Shown: in pieces, positions 1-5,226 of the stretch
Layout of the letters: every line of letters starts with the position of its first letter
Numbering within the stretch: the first letter of the stretch is position 1
DNA from: Sedimentisphaerales bacterium
GTDB lineage: Bacteria > Planctomycetota > Phycisphaerae > Sedimentisphaerales > SM23-30
Assembly: GCA_030636065.1 (NCBI GenBank)
Contig: DAOVXR010000142.1
Coordinates: 1-5,226, forward strand
Length of the DNA: 5,226 nt
Reading direction: 5' to 3'
Translations under genes and position numbers: made by a program
Notes under the pieces: generated by a model
Databases searched by the model: none
Told to the model about the DNA's origin: nothing
What the model saw: only the letters and a program-made list of their open reading frames with translations

Positions 1-96
1 GTTAGCCAAAAAGAAATTGACAATGCTGTCGAACGACTAAATAATAGGCCGAGAAAATGCCTTAACTATCGGACCCCAACTGAGGTGTTCAACTGA
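1..96 (+). CDS. IS30-family transposase, C-terminal end (partial)
   Basis: The first 31 codons read in frame 1 to a TGA at 94-96. The peptide ends with NNRPRK, a Cys-Leu-Asn-Tyr stretch and RTPTEVFN. The pattern LNxRPRKxLxYRTPxEVF is the typical ending of IS30-family DDE transposases, enzymes that cut and join the ends of their own insertion sequence. Only the tail is present because the window begins inside the gene, so the catalytic residues and the N-terminal helix-turn-helix lie upstream and cannot be judged. Whether the element is intact is therefore unknown. A candidate terminal inverted repeat follows ten bases after the stop, as expected for the right end of an IS30 element. The family assignment is confident despite the short length because the motif is distinctive. 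Confidence 0.88.
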   Translation, partial: VSQKEIDNAVERLNNRPRKCLNYRTPTEVFN

Positions 97-105
97 ATCC
101 GTTTT

Positions 106-130
106 GTTGCACTTCAGATTAAAATTCAGG
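106..130 (+). mobile_element. Candidate right inverted repeat of the IS30-type element
   Basis: The sequence GTTGCACTTCAGATT followed by AAAATTCAGG lies just after the transposase stop codon. IS30-family elements commonly end with a GTTGCACTT-type block followed by an AT-rich GAATTC-like block, so this is the expected place and style for the right end. The matching left end is outside the window, so the exact boundary and the target duplication cannot be fixed. Sequence beyond about 130 becomes strongly A-rich and would be host DNA. Confidence 0.45.
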
Positions 131-167
131 AAATATAAAATAAACAATTTTAAGAAAAAAAGAAAAG

Positions 168-220
168 ATGGATTCTTGCCCCCTGCCTTCGCAGGGGCAT
201 GCTCTACGCAGGAATGACAT
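168..220. repeat. Composite stem-loop, probable dispersed repeat (possible weak terminator)
   Basis: An outer stem pairs ATTCTTGC (172-179) with GCAGGAAT (208-215), eight pairs with one G-T wobble. Inside it a perfect 7-bp hairpin pairs CCCCTGC (180-186) with GCAGGGG (191-197) around the loop CTTC. The frame TGGATTC...GCAGGAATGACA resembles the GTCATTCC...GGAATCCA type of palindromic intergenic repeat seen in many bacterial genomes. Read on the minus strand, the hairpin lies about 45 bases past the stop of the lipoprotein gene and is followed, after a 12-base gap, by a T-rich stretch (the complement of 152-167). It could therefore help end that transcript, but the gap makes it a poor classical terminator. 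Confidence 0.5.
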
Positions 221-240
221 AAAAAGTACCGGACACCTTT
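221..240. repeat. Short element AAAGTACCGGACACCTTT, possible REP-like repeat
   Basis: The stretch has AAAG at 223-226 and CTTT at 237-240 as outer inverted ends with CCGG at 229-232. It resembles short elements of the type AAAGGTGTCCGGTACTTT that I associate with REP-type repeats in environmental bacteria. Only one copy is in this window and the internal symmetry is weak, so the call rests on recall of a pattern rather than on proof. It abuts the stop codon of the minus-strand gene. Confidence 0.25.
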
Positions 241-242
241 AA

Positions 243-698
243 TTATGGGATATAGAGGCGCCAGGGAGATGAGTTGTCGCGACGATGAAAACGGAAATTA
301 AAGACAATGTTCTTCGGCTTGTGGGCAGGGCCAAGACGGACGGAAACATCGATACGAGACGTCGCCCACAGAAAGTCGTCGTCAAAAGAAACGTCTATGC
401 CCTGCGCGTTCCAACGGTCCAAAACGATACGCCCGGTACGCGGGCCGAGGAACCTTCGGGCGGCAGAAAGGCCAAGCGCATAGCGCTCCTTCGCAGAAGA
501 AACGTCGGCAGGGACAATAACGGCTGCGAACCGAACGTAATCGCGAGCGGCAAGGGCCAACAAGGCTTTGTCAGAAAGGCGCTGGATGGTTAGCCGAGGA
601 TCGCTCGTTTTAGACGGCGGGGCACTCTGCTTAGAACAAGAGGGCGGTAGTAACAGCGCGAAGAGAAACAGATAAATAATGTTACGGATGTTGTTCAT
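243..698 (-). CDS. Small exported protein, probable lipoprotein, function unknown
   Basis: The 151-residue product starts with a short basic region (Arg5), a hydrophobic stretch at about residues 7-17 (IYLFLFALLL) and PPSC ending at Cys21, followed by a Ser/Lys/Pro-rich tether. This is the layout of a lipoprotein signal peptide, but the lipobox LPPSC is irregular because it has Pro at -3 and -2; ordinary secretion is the alternative. The mature part has helical segments at about 36-85 (RLSDKALLALAARDY, then a region rich in Ala and Arg) and then alternating strands to the end, finishing with FNFRFHRRD and PWRLYIP. That helix-then-sheet plan with a closing W-R-hydrophobic strand recalls NTF2-like proteins, a weak guess. 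The start ATG is the only one that keeps the signal peptide, but no Shine-Dalgarno sequence is seen before it; the leader is AT-rich. It is transcribed away from gspD. I do not recognise a family. Confidence 0.72.
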   Translation of the reverse strand: MNNIRNIIYLFLFALLLPPSCSKQSAPPSKTSDPRLTIQRLSDKALLALAARDYVRFAAVIVPADVSSAKERYALGLSAARRFLGPRTGRIVLDRWNAQGIDVSFDDDFLWATSRIDVSVRLGPAHKPKNIVFNFRFHRRDNSSPWRLYIP

Positions 699-720
699 AA
701 AAAATAAACAGCGATAATTG

Positions 721-744
721 CGTGGGCCACAGGCCCACCCTACT
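721..744. repeat. REP-like palindrome, copy 1 (GTGGGCC-ACA-GGCCCAC-CCTAC)
   Basis: A perfect 7-bp inverted repeat pairs GTGGGCC (722-728) with GGCCCAC (732-738) around a 3-base loop, followed by CCTAC. The unit GGCCCACCCTAC occurs again at 815-826 in the same orientation. On the other strand this reads GTAGGGTGGGCC, a type of short dispersed repeat found in many bacterial genomes. It sits 23 bases upstream of the minus-strand start codon. Confidence 0.55.
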
Positions 745-751
745 TAAGAAT

Positions 752-772
752 CCCCCGATTTTACATCGGGGG
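752..772. repeat. Perfect 8-bp hairpin between the two REP-like copies
   Basis: CCCCCGAT (752-759) pairs with ATCGGGGG (765-772) around the loop TTTAC. The plus-strand 3' side (TTAGTAAG) has no T run, and the minus-strand side reads ATTCTTAAG, so it does not look like a rho-independent terminator in either direction. It lies between two divergent genes, where a terminator would not be expected. It is more likely part of a repeat cluster or a structured leader. Confidence 0.6.
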
Positions 773-801
773 TTAGTAAGAAAAACAGCAGGGGCTATAG
801 T
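773..801 (+). promoter_or_regulatory. Weak candidate promoter for gspD
   Basis: TATAGT at 796-801 matches the -10 consensus at five of six bases, and TTAGTA at 773-778 lies 17 bases upstream but matches the -35 consensus poorly. It is the best sigma70-like pair seen on the plus strand between the hairpin and the gene, and would give a leader of about 40 bases that includes the second REP-like copy. Promoter rules in the presumed lineage are not well known to me, so this is tentative. Confidence 0.22.
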
Positions 802-805
802 AAAT

Positions 806-827
806 GGCGGGCACGGCCCACCCTACA
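806..827. repeat. REP-like palindrome, copy 2
   Basis: GGCCCACCCTAC at 815-826 is identical to 732-743 and is preceded by GGCGGGCAC, a degraded version of the inverted partner seen in copy 1 (GTGGGCCAC). Only the inner GGGC/GCCC pairing survives. The two copies are 83 bases apart in the same orientation. This copy ends only 20 bases before the gspD start codon, so it is likely to be in the transcribed leader. Confidence 0.5.
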
Positions 828-831
828 TTAC

Positions 832-839
832 GGAGCGAG
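832..839 (+). promoter_or_regulatory. Likely ribosome binding site of gspD
   Basis: GGAGCGAG precedes the ATG at 847 with 11 bases from the GGAG core or 7 from the GAG. It supports this ATG over the in-frame ATG at 964, which has no purine-rich block at a suitable distance and would start directly inside the hydrophobic segment. No ATG, GTG or TTG lies in frame between the upstream stop at 745-747 and 847. Confidence 0.45.
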
Positions 840-846
840 TTTAATA

Positions 847-3800
847 ATGAAAACTCAATATGGCTATGATAACCACGGAAGGTTCGATAAGGCAAGACAT
901 AATTCGCAGGGCGACGAAGAAGAAAGAACCTGCTTTTTCGGGCATTCGTACTGTCGGCTGATTATGGCGGGATTGCTGCTGGTGACTGCTCTGCTATGGA
1001 CGGCCGTAGAACCGGGTCAGGCCGATCAGGAAAACGGCAGTGAAGACCAAACGGGGCAGTCAGAAAGCAAAGAAAAAAAGGCCGAGAAACCGGATAAGCC
1101 GGTCGAGGAGGTAAGGCCGGAAGATATTATGAACTCTTTTATCCTCGCTGAAGAAACGAAATTGATGGAACTTGTTAAAGCATACGCAGAGGCGATGATG
1201 GAAGACCCGGAATCAGCCGAAACAAAAGAATTGTCCCGGCAATTAGATGAATCGCGAGAACGTATGCAAGCACTGCTCGAAAGCGATCCGCGAGCAAATC
1301 TGAACAAGCTGCCATCAGCCCGAACGGAACCACGGGCACCGAGACGGTTACTGCCGTCCAGAAAAAGAACAAAAACAGCAAAAACGCCGAACGGGTTGCC
1401 ACATGTCGAATCAGCCCAAACAAAAAAGGCGGTTCCAAAAACAGAAAAAGTCGGGCCGGAAAATAAAACCGCTGAAAGCGATCCGGCAAGCAAGGGTACC
1501 GAAGAAAAAATAGAAATTAAACTGGAAAACGATTATGTGAAAATCAAGGTCGAAAAAGATATTATCGATATCAATATGCTGCTCAAAGCGGTCGGGACGG
1601 CATTAGAACTGAACTTTATCTATCCGGACGGGGCTGTCCCAACAGGTAAGGTGAGGCTGCAACAGTACGGCAAAATCCACAAACGAGAAATGCTGCCGCT
1701 TTTAGAATCAGTGCTGGCGTTTTCCGGCTACAGTATGGTACGCGAAGATCCGTACATACGCATAGTCAAGCGGGCCGATGTTCATAAAAAGACGTTAATT
1801 TTCACTCCCGGCGCGGTTGGGCCTGATGATGTGCCGGAAGATTCGGTCGTAATAAGAAAATACGAACTGAAACACGCGACATTTGTCGATGTTAAAAAAA
1901 CATTAGCCAACTTCGTCCCTGACGCTTCCGTAATCACAACAATCCCCAAAACAAATTGTCTTCTCATCACAGAATATGCCAGGCGCATTCCGCGGATAAT
2001 AGAAATCATCAAACTGGTCGATGTGCCCGGCGTCCAACGCAAAATGGAGATTATGGCGTGCAAACACCTGACGACAATGGAAGCCAAAAGCCAGGTGGAA
2101 ATGCTTCTGAAAGCTCTGAACGCTCAACAAGTGAGTGTTACGGGGGCAGTTCCCGCCGCTGCCCGCCCCGTCCCCGAACCGCCGGCAAGAGGAAGTCGGC
2201 CCAGGCCCAAGCCGCCCACCAAAAGGACAAGTCCTCCACCCGCAAGTACGACAACGAAAACCAACAAAGTAACAATACTGGAGGATAAGCGTAATATTCG
2301 ATTGTTAGTGATCGGTACCGATGAACAGATCGGCCAGGTAAGGCATCTATTGAGTATGTTCGATGTGCCGGTAGGAGGGCCGGAGATAAAATTAGTGCCG
2401 CTGAAAGTGGAATATTTAGGCTCCGGCGAGGTCATTACCCAAATAAGCAGTCTAATCAAAGCTCTGAATTCGCAGGGAGCAAGCAGTACCAAGCCCACGC
2501 CGATAAGACCAACTCCGCCAGTCAAAGGTAAAGCACCACCGAGACCGCCCAGGATAATATCGCGTTCCGCGGCTCCGACAAAGACCTCGCCGGTAGTTGC
2601 GTATATGCAGGCAGACGAACGAACAAACAGAATATTGACAGTCGGCTCACAGGAACAAATCGATCAGGTTAAGGATATGCTTAAACTGTTAGATGTTGCG
2701 CACGGCGGGCCGGAAATCAAACTGACGCCGATAAAAGTGAAATATGTGTTGGCGCAGGATATATCGGAAAAAATAAGTGAGCTAATCAAAGCTATAAACG
2801 AAGAAATAAACGAAGGGGCAAGCAAAAAAACCACAAGAACACCTGCGGCCCGGCCATCGCCGCCGTCGGCCAAGAGGCCGAAATCAGCCTCGCCCGAAAG
2901 AAGGACAGCGGCCCGTACGACAAGCGGCTCGCGATTAGCAGGGGCGTTGGGGCCATATATACAAGTAGATGCGCGGACGAATCGTATTCTCGTGGTCGGC
3001 TCCGAAGAACAGACAAACCAGGTTAAAGAGCTAATGGGGATGTTAGATATGCCGGTTGGCGGCCGTGAGATAAAATTAGAGACGCTGGAAATAAAATATA
3101 TATTGGCGGGAGAAGCAAGCAGCTCGATTGGGGACCTGATTACAGCATTGAACGAGCAAATGGCGGCGAGCGCTATACCGGTTGGCGTTACGCCTCCGTC
3201 AGAAACCGTCAAGACATCGAAAGCCACAACAACAAAACGAGCACCAGCACGAGTGCCAACAAAAAGCAGGGGCACGACTACACAAGCGGGTACCGTAACA
3301 ACAAAGGTTGGGCAGTTGGGGCCTTATATGTTGGCGGACGAACGGACCAACCGTATTCTGGTGGTTGGGTCAAAAGAGCAGATCGGACAGGTGAAGGACC
3401 TGCTGAGTCTGTTAGATGTGCCTGTGCCGGGCGCTGAAATCAAACTGGTGCCGATGATACCGAAGTTCCTACACGCTGGAAAGCTGGCGGAGCAAATAAG
3501 CGAGTTGATATTAGCACTTACCGAACAAGAACAGGAACAAGAGATAGGTCAGACCGGTACGACAGCGAAATCGGGTACGGAACCGACGCGGACAACAAGA
3601 ATACCGAGCCGTCTGTCCACACTGGGACGGGCGACGACGGAACAGGGTCAGTTTATCAAGACATCGTCAACCGGTCCGATCCTGGTGCCGGACATCAGAA
3701 CGAATCGTCTGTTCGCGATAGGTAACGACGAACAGATCGAACAAGTAAAGGAATTGATGGTACTGTTGGATGTGGATATCGATCTGAAATTAGTGCCGAT

Positions 3801-5226
3801 ACAAATAAAACATGTGCTGGCACCGGACATAGCAGAGCAGATATCCAACCTAATCACGGCGCTAACAGAACAGGGGTCGAGCGAGTCAACATCATCGGCT
3901 TCGCGAGGTCGGACGTCGAGGTCGAGGTTGCAGACAGGATTACGAGACAGTCGCAGTGCCCGCGGCGATTATTCACGCAGGCGCGGTTCTGTTAGTTCTT
4001 ATTTTGTCGAAACGGGCGAGGGCGGGCCGCTGTTGCTGCCGGACGACAGGACGAATCGGCTGCTGGTGGTCGCAACGCAAAAGCAGTTGGATATGATCAA
4101 CGAGCTGTTGCCGTTGTTAGATGTTCCGCCAAGCGAATATGACCGGATGAAACTGGAGATATTTCAGCCGGAGTACGTCGAGGCGGCGGACGTTATGAAA
4201 ATACTGGACGAACTGGCGATAACGAAAAAAGACCGCAGCGAAATGCGTCCGCGAGAACGAGCGCGAACAAGCGACAGAAGTTTGTCACCAACGACCGAGC
4301 AACCACGTCTGACAGAAGAAGGGCAGATCATACCCGGCTTAGAAGAGCCGGAGATTCGCACGGCAATCCACGAGATTACAAACCGAATTTTTGTCTATGC
4401 GACGGAATACCAGTTGCGCGACATAAAAGAAATAATGAAACATATCGATATGGACCCGAACGAGCACTTGGGGCGGATTCAGATATATCCTCTTGAAAAT
4501 CGTGAGCCGGAAGTTGTGGCAGGTATGCTGAAGGAACTGTTAGAGTCGGAACGTACCTACACAAAAGAAGGGGCTGAAACCGTAACCAGTGTACCCGGCA
4601 GAGAAGGTGCTCCGATTATTGTAACATTGGCGGATATTCACGCGGTGGCGGTACGCGGCTCAACGCGGCAGCATGAAGAAATCAAAAATATTATCGAAAT
4701 ACTCGATAAGCGTCTGGCACAAGTGTTGGTCGAAGCGATTATGGTGCGAGTCAGTAGCAGCGACGCACTCGATTTGGGCGTGGGATTGCAGAACAAATGG
4801 GCGGTAACCGATAAAAATATATCAAGTGTGTCGCCCTTCGGGTTAGGCGCAGCCCTGAGCGATGGTATAGTCAGGGGAGTAGGAGGGACGGTGGCTTTCT
4901 TCGACGATGATCTGGTTTTCGCGACATTAGAAGCGCTGCAGGCCCAGGGTAATTCCAAAGTGGTGTCCAAACCGCGAATATTAGTGAATGATAATAACAC
5001 AACAACCATCACAAGCGAACGACAGGAGCCAACAACCAAAACAACAATCCCGGCGGGGTCGGATACGCCAATTACCGAATTCGGTGATTATGTCAGCGCA
5101 GGTACGACCCTGACGTTCACGCCGCATATAAGCGAAGGTAATTTTCTGCAACTTGAAATCGATCTGACAGTCGATAGCTTCGACGCAAAGGCGTCGCCGG
5201 GTGTGCCACCACCCAAGTCGGTGAAC
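847..5226 (+). CDS. gspD: Giant GspD-type secretin with nine NolW-like modules (C-terminus beyond window)
   Basis: This encodes the outer-membrane channel subunit of a type II secretion system; such subunits form a ring through which folded proteins leave the periplasm. The frame is open for 1460 codons. Residues 1-37 are a long polar n-region, 38-54 a hydrophobic signal segment, with possible cleavage after GQA (59). Residues 60-218 are a charged, Lys/Arg/Pro-rich spacer with a helical stretch at about 93-148. N0 is at about 222-311, with the GspD-like ending KVRLQQYGK, SVLAFSGYSMV, YIRIVKRAD. N1 (334-395) has the GspD-like NCLLITEYARRI and EIIKLVDVPG. Eight more N2/N3-type modules follow, several with an R-T-N-R-(I/L)-L signature. 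The secretin core starts at AQVLVEAIMVRVS (1290-1302) and includes VVSKPRILVND and AGTTLTFTPHISEG. The usual VGxxVP segment is ITSERQEP here. The rest of the core and C-terminus are missing. Canonical GspD is about 650-700 residues. PilQ is less likely because of the N0-N1 pattern. Confidence 0.93.
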   Translation, partial: MKTQYGYDNHGRFDKARHNSQGDEEERTCFFGHSYCRLIMAGLLLVTALLWTAVEPGQADQENGSEDQTGQSESKEKKAEKPDKPVEEVRPEDIMNSFILAEETKLMELVKAYAEAMMEDPESAETKELSRQLDESRERMQALLESDPRANLNKLPSARTEPRAPRRLLPSRKRTKTAKTPNGLPHVESAQTKKAVPKTEKVGPENKTAESDPASKGTEEKIEIKLENDYVKIKVEKDIIDINMLLKAVGTALELNFIYPDGAVPTGKVRLQQYGKIHKREMLPLLESVLAFSGYSMVREDPYIRIVKRADVHKKTLIFTPGAVGPDDVPEDSVVIRKYELKHATFVDVKKTLANFVPDASVITTIPKTNCLLITEYARRIPRIIEIIKLVDVPGVQRKMEIMACKHLTTMEAKSQVEMLLKALNAQQVSVTGAVPAAARPVPEPPARGSRPRPKPPTKRTSPPPASTTTKTNKVTILEDKRNIRLLVIGTDEQIGQVRHLLSMFDVPVGGPEIKLVPLKVEYLGSGEVITQISSLIKALNSQGASSTKPTPIRPTPPVKGKAPPRPPRIISRSAAPTKTSPVVAYMQADERTNRILTVGSQEQIDQVKDMLKLLDVAHGGPEIKLTPIKVKYVLAQDISEKISELIKAINEEINEGASKKTTRTPAARPSPPSAKRPKSASPERRTAARTTSGSRLAGALGPYIQVDARTNRILVVGSEEQTNQVKELMGMLDMPVGGREIKLETLEIKYILAGEASSSIGDLITALNEQMAASAIPVGVTPPSETVKTSKATTTKRAPARVPTKSRGTTTQAGTVTTKVGQLGPYMLADERTNRILVVGSKEQIGQVKDLLSLLDVPVPGAEIKLVPMIPKFLHAGKLAEQISELILALTEQEQEQEIGQTGTTAKSGTEPTRTTRIPSRLSTLGRATTEQGQFIKTSSTGPILVPDIRTNRLFAIGNDEQIEQVKELMVLLDVDIDLKLVPIQIKHVLAPDIAEQISNLITALTEQGSSESTSSASRGRTSRSRLQTGLRDSRSARGDYSRRRGSVSSYFVETGEGGPLLLPDDRTNRLLVVATQKQLDMINELLPLLDVPPSEYDRMKLEIFQPEYVEAADVMKILDELAITKKDRSEMRPRERARTSDRSLSPTTEQPRLTEEGQIIPGLEEPEIRTAIHEITNRIFVYATEYQLRDIKEIMKHIDMDPNEHLGRIQIYPLENREPEVVAGMLKELLESERTYTKEGAETVTSVPGREGAPIIVTLADIHAVAVRGSTRQHEEIKNIIEILDKRLAQVLVEAIMVRVSSSDALDLGVGLQNKWAVTDKNISSVSPFGLGAALSDGIVRGVGGTVAFFDDDLVFATLEALQAQGNSKVVSKPRILVNDNNTTTITSERQEPTTKTTIPAGSDTPITEFGDYVSAGTTLTFTPHISEGNFLQLEIDLTVDSFDAKASPGVPPPKSVN
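1846..4713 (+). repeat. Nine tandem NolW/secretin-N modules within gspD (protein-level repeat)
   Basis: Module spans in residues are about 334-395, 399-508, 514-618, 624-735, 742-859, 865-976, 980-1093, 1102-1202 and 1208-1289. Each has strand 1 (such as IKLVPLKVEY), helix 1 (such as ISELIKAIN), a linker, a strand pair around D-x-R-T-N-R-I-L-V-V-G, and helix 2 ending in LLDV. The Asp of the central motif falls at 590, 708, 831, 949 and 1066, a period of 117-123 residues. Modules 3-7 are most alike, while 1, 2, 8 and 9 are more divergent. Linkers are at about 429-474, 543-582, 657-700, 773-823, 895-943, 1010-1058, 1127-1168 and a short one at 1236-1254; module 1 has none. At DNA level the copies differ at many synonymous positions, so the duplications look old. 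Confidence 0.85.

Noticed and set aside
285..593. Plus-strand reading frame of 102 codons within the lipoprotein gene
   Set aside because: The product is Arg/Lys-rich without domain features, whereas the opposite strand gives a signal peptide, a Cys at the expected site and a plausible folded sequence.
752..772. Hairpin as a rho-independent terminator
   Set aside because: There is no T run on either side and it lies between divergent gene starts.
964..966. Alternative gspD start at the in-frame ATG at 964
   Set aside because: It would begin inside the hydrophobic segment with no positive charge before it and has no ribosome binding site, whereas the ATG at 847 has a GGAG block upstream.
1956..2288. 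Plus-strand 110-codon frame overlapping the secretin in another frame
   Set aside because: It is composed of Ser/Gly/Arg/Gln low complexity produced by reading the module and linker out of frame. The secretin frame is unbroken here.
2386..4125. Repeated modules considered as several separate genes or as a CRISPR-like array
   Set aside because: There is no stop or new start signal between modules, spacing is about 350 bases with diverged copies, and the repeats are conserved only as protein. No short identical DNA repeats with unique spacers are present.
1026..5039. Numerous minus-strand reading frames of 60-200 codons opposite the secretin gene
   Set aside because: They lie wholly opposite a continuous 1460-codon frame with clear domain homology. 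Their translations are low-complexity Ser/Leu/Val-rich mirrors of the repeated linkers and modules, with no recognisable domain.
847..5226. Type IV pilus secretin PilQ as the identity of the large gene
   Set aside because: AMIN domains typical of PilQ are not seen, while the N0 and N1 sequences follow the GspD pattern. A PilQ-like role cannot be fully excluded without the C-terminus and neighbouring genes.

Overview
The window holds the tail of an IS30-type transposase, a small probable lipoprotein gene on the minus strand, and one very large plus-strand gene that fills about 84% of the sequence and runs off the right edge. That gene is a GspD-type secretin, the outer-membrane channel of a type II secretion system. 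Coding is therefore from a Gram-negative-type (diderm) bacterium. The mid-range base composition, the oversized multi-repeat secretin, the long N-terminal extension before its signal segment and the type of short palindromes between genes remind me of Planctomycetota (Phycisphaerae-like). This lineage is an inference, not something the sequence proves.

Layout. Positions 1-96 are the last 31 codons of an IS30-family transposase, followed by a candidate right terminal inverted repeat at about 106-130. Positions 131-242 are A-rich and then hold a composite stem-loop (about 168-220) and a short element (221-240) that look like dispersed repeats. Positions 243-698 (minus) encode a 151-residue exported protein with a signal peptide and a cysteine at residue 21. 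Positions 699-846 separate the two divergent genes. They contain two copies of GGCCCACCCTAC, each preceded by an inverted partner, with a perfect 8-bp hairpin between them, and then a plausible ribosome binding site. Positions 847-5226 are a single uninterrupted reading frame of 1460 codons with no stop before the window ends.

The secretin has an ordinary GspD order but an expanded middle. It has a signal segment, a charged spacer of about 160 residues, an N0 domain (about 222-311), nine NolW/secretin-N type modules in tandem (about 334-1289), and the start of the membrane-spanning secretin core (from about 1290). A standard GspD has three such modules after N0. Seven of the nine modules carry a 40-51 residue low-complexity linker, rich in Thr/Pro/Ser/Arg/Lys, at the same point in the fold; the ninth has a short 19-residue version and the first has none. 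This array of rings with basic linkers is the most interesting content of the window.

No other secretion genes are visible here. The adjacent lipoprotein is transcribed away from gspD, and no functional link between them can be shown from this sequence.
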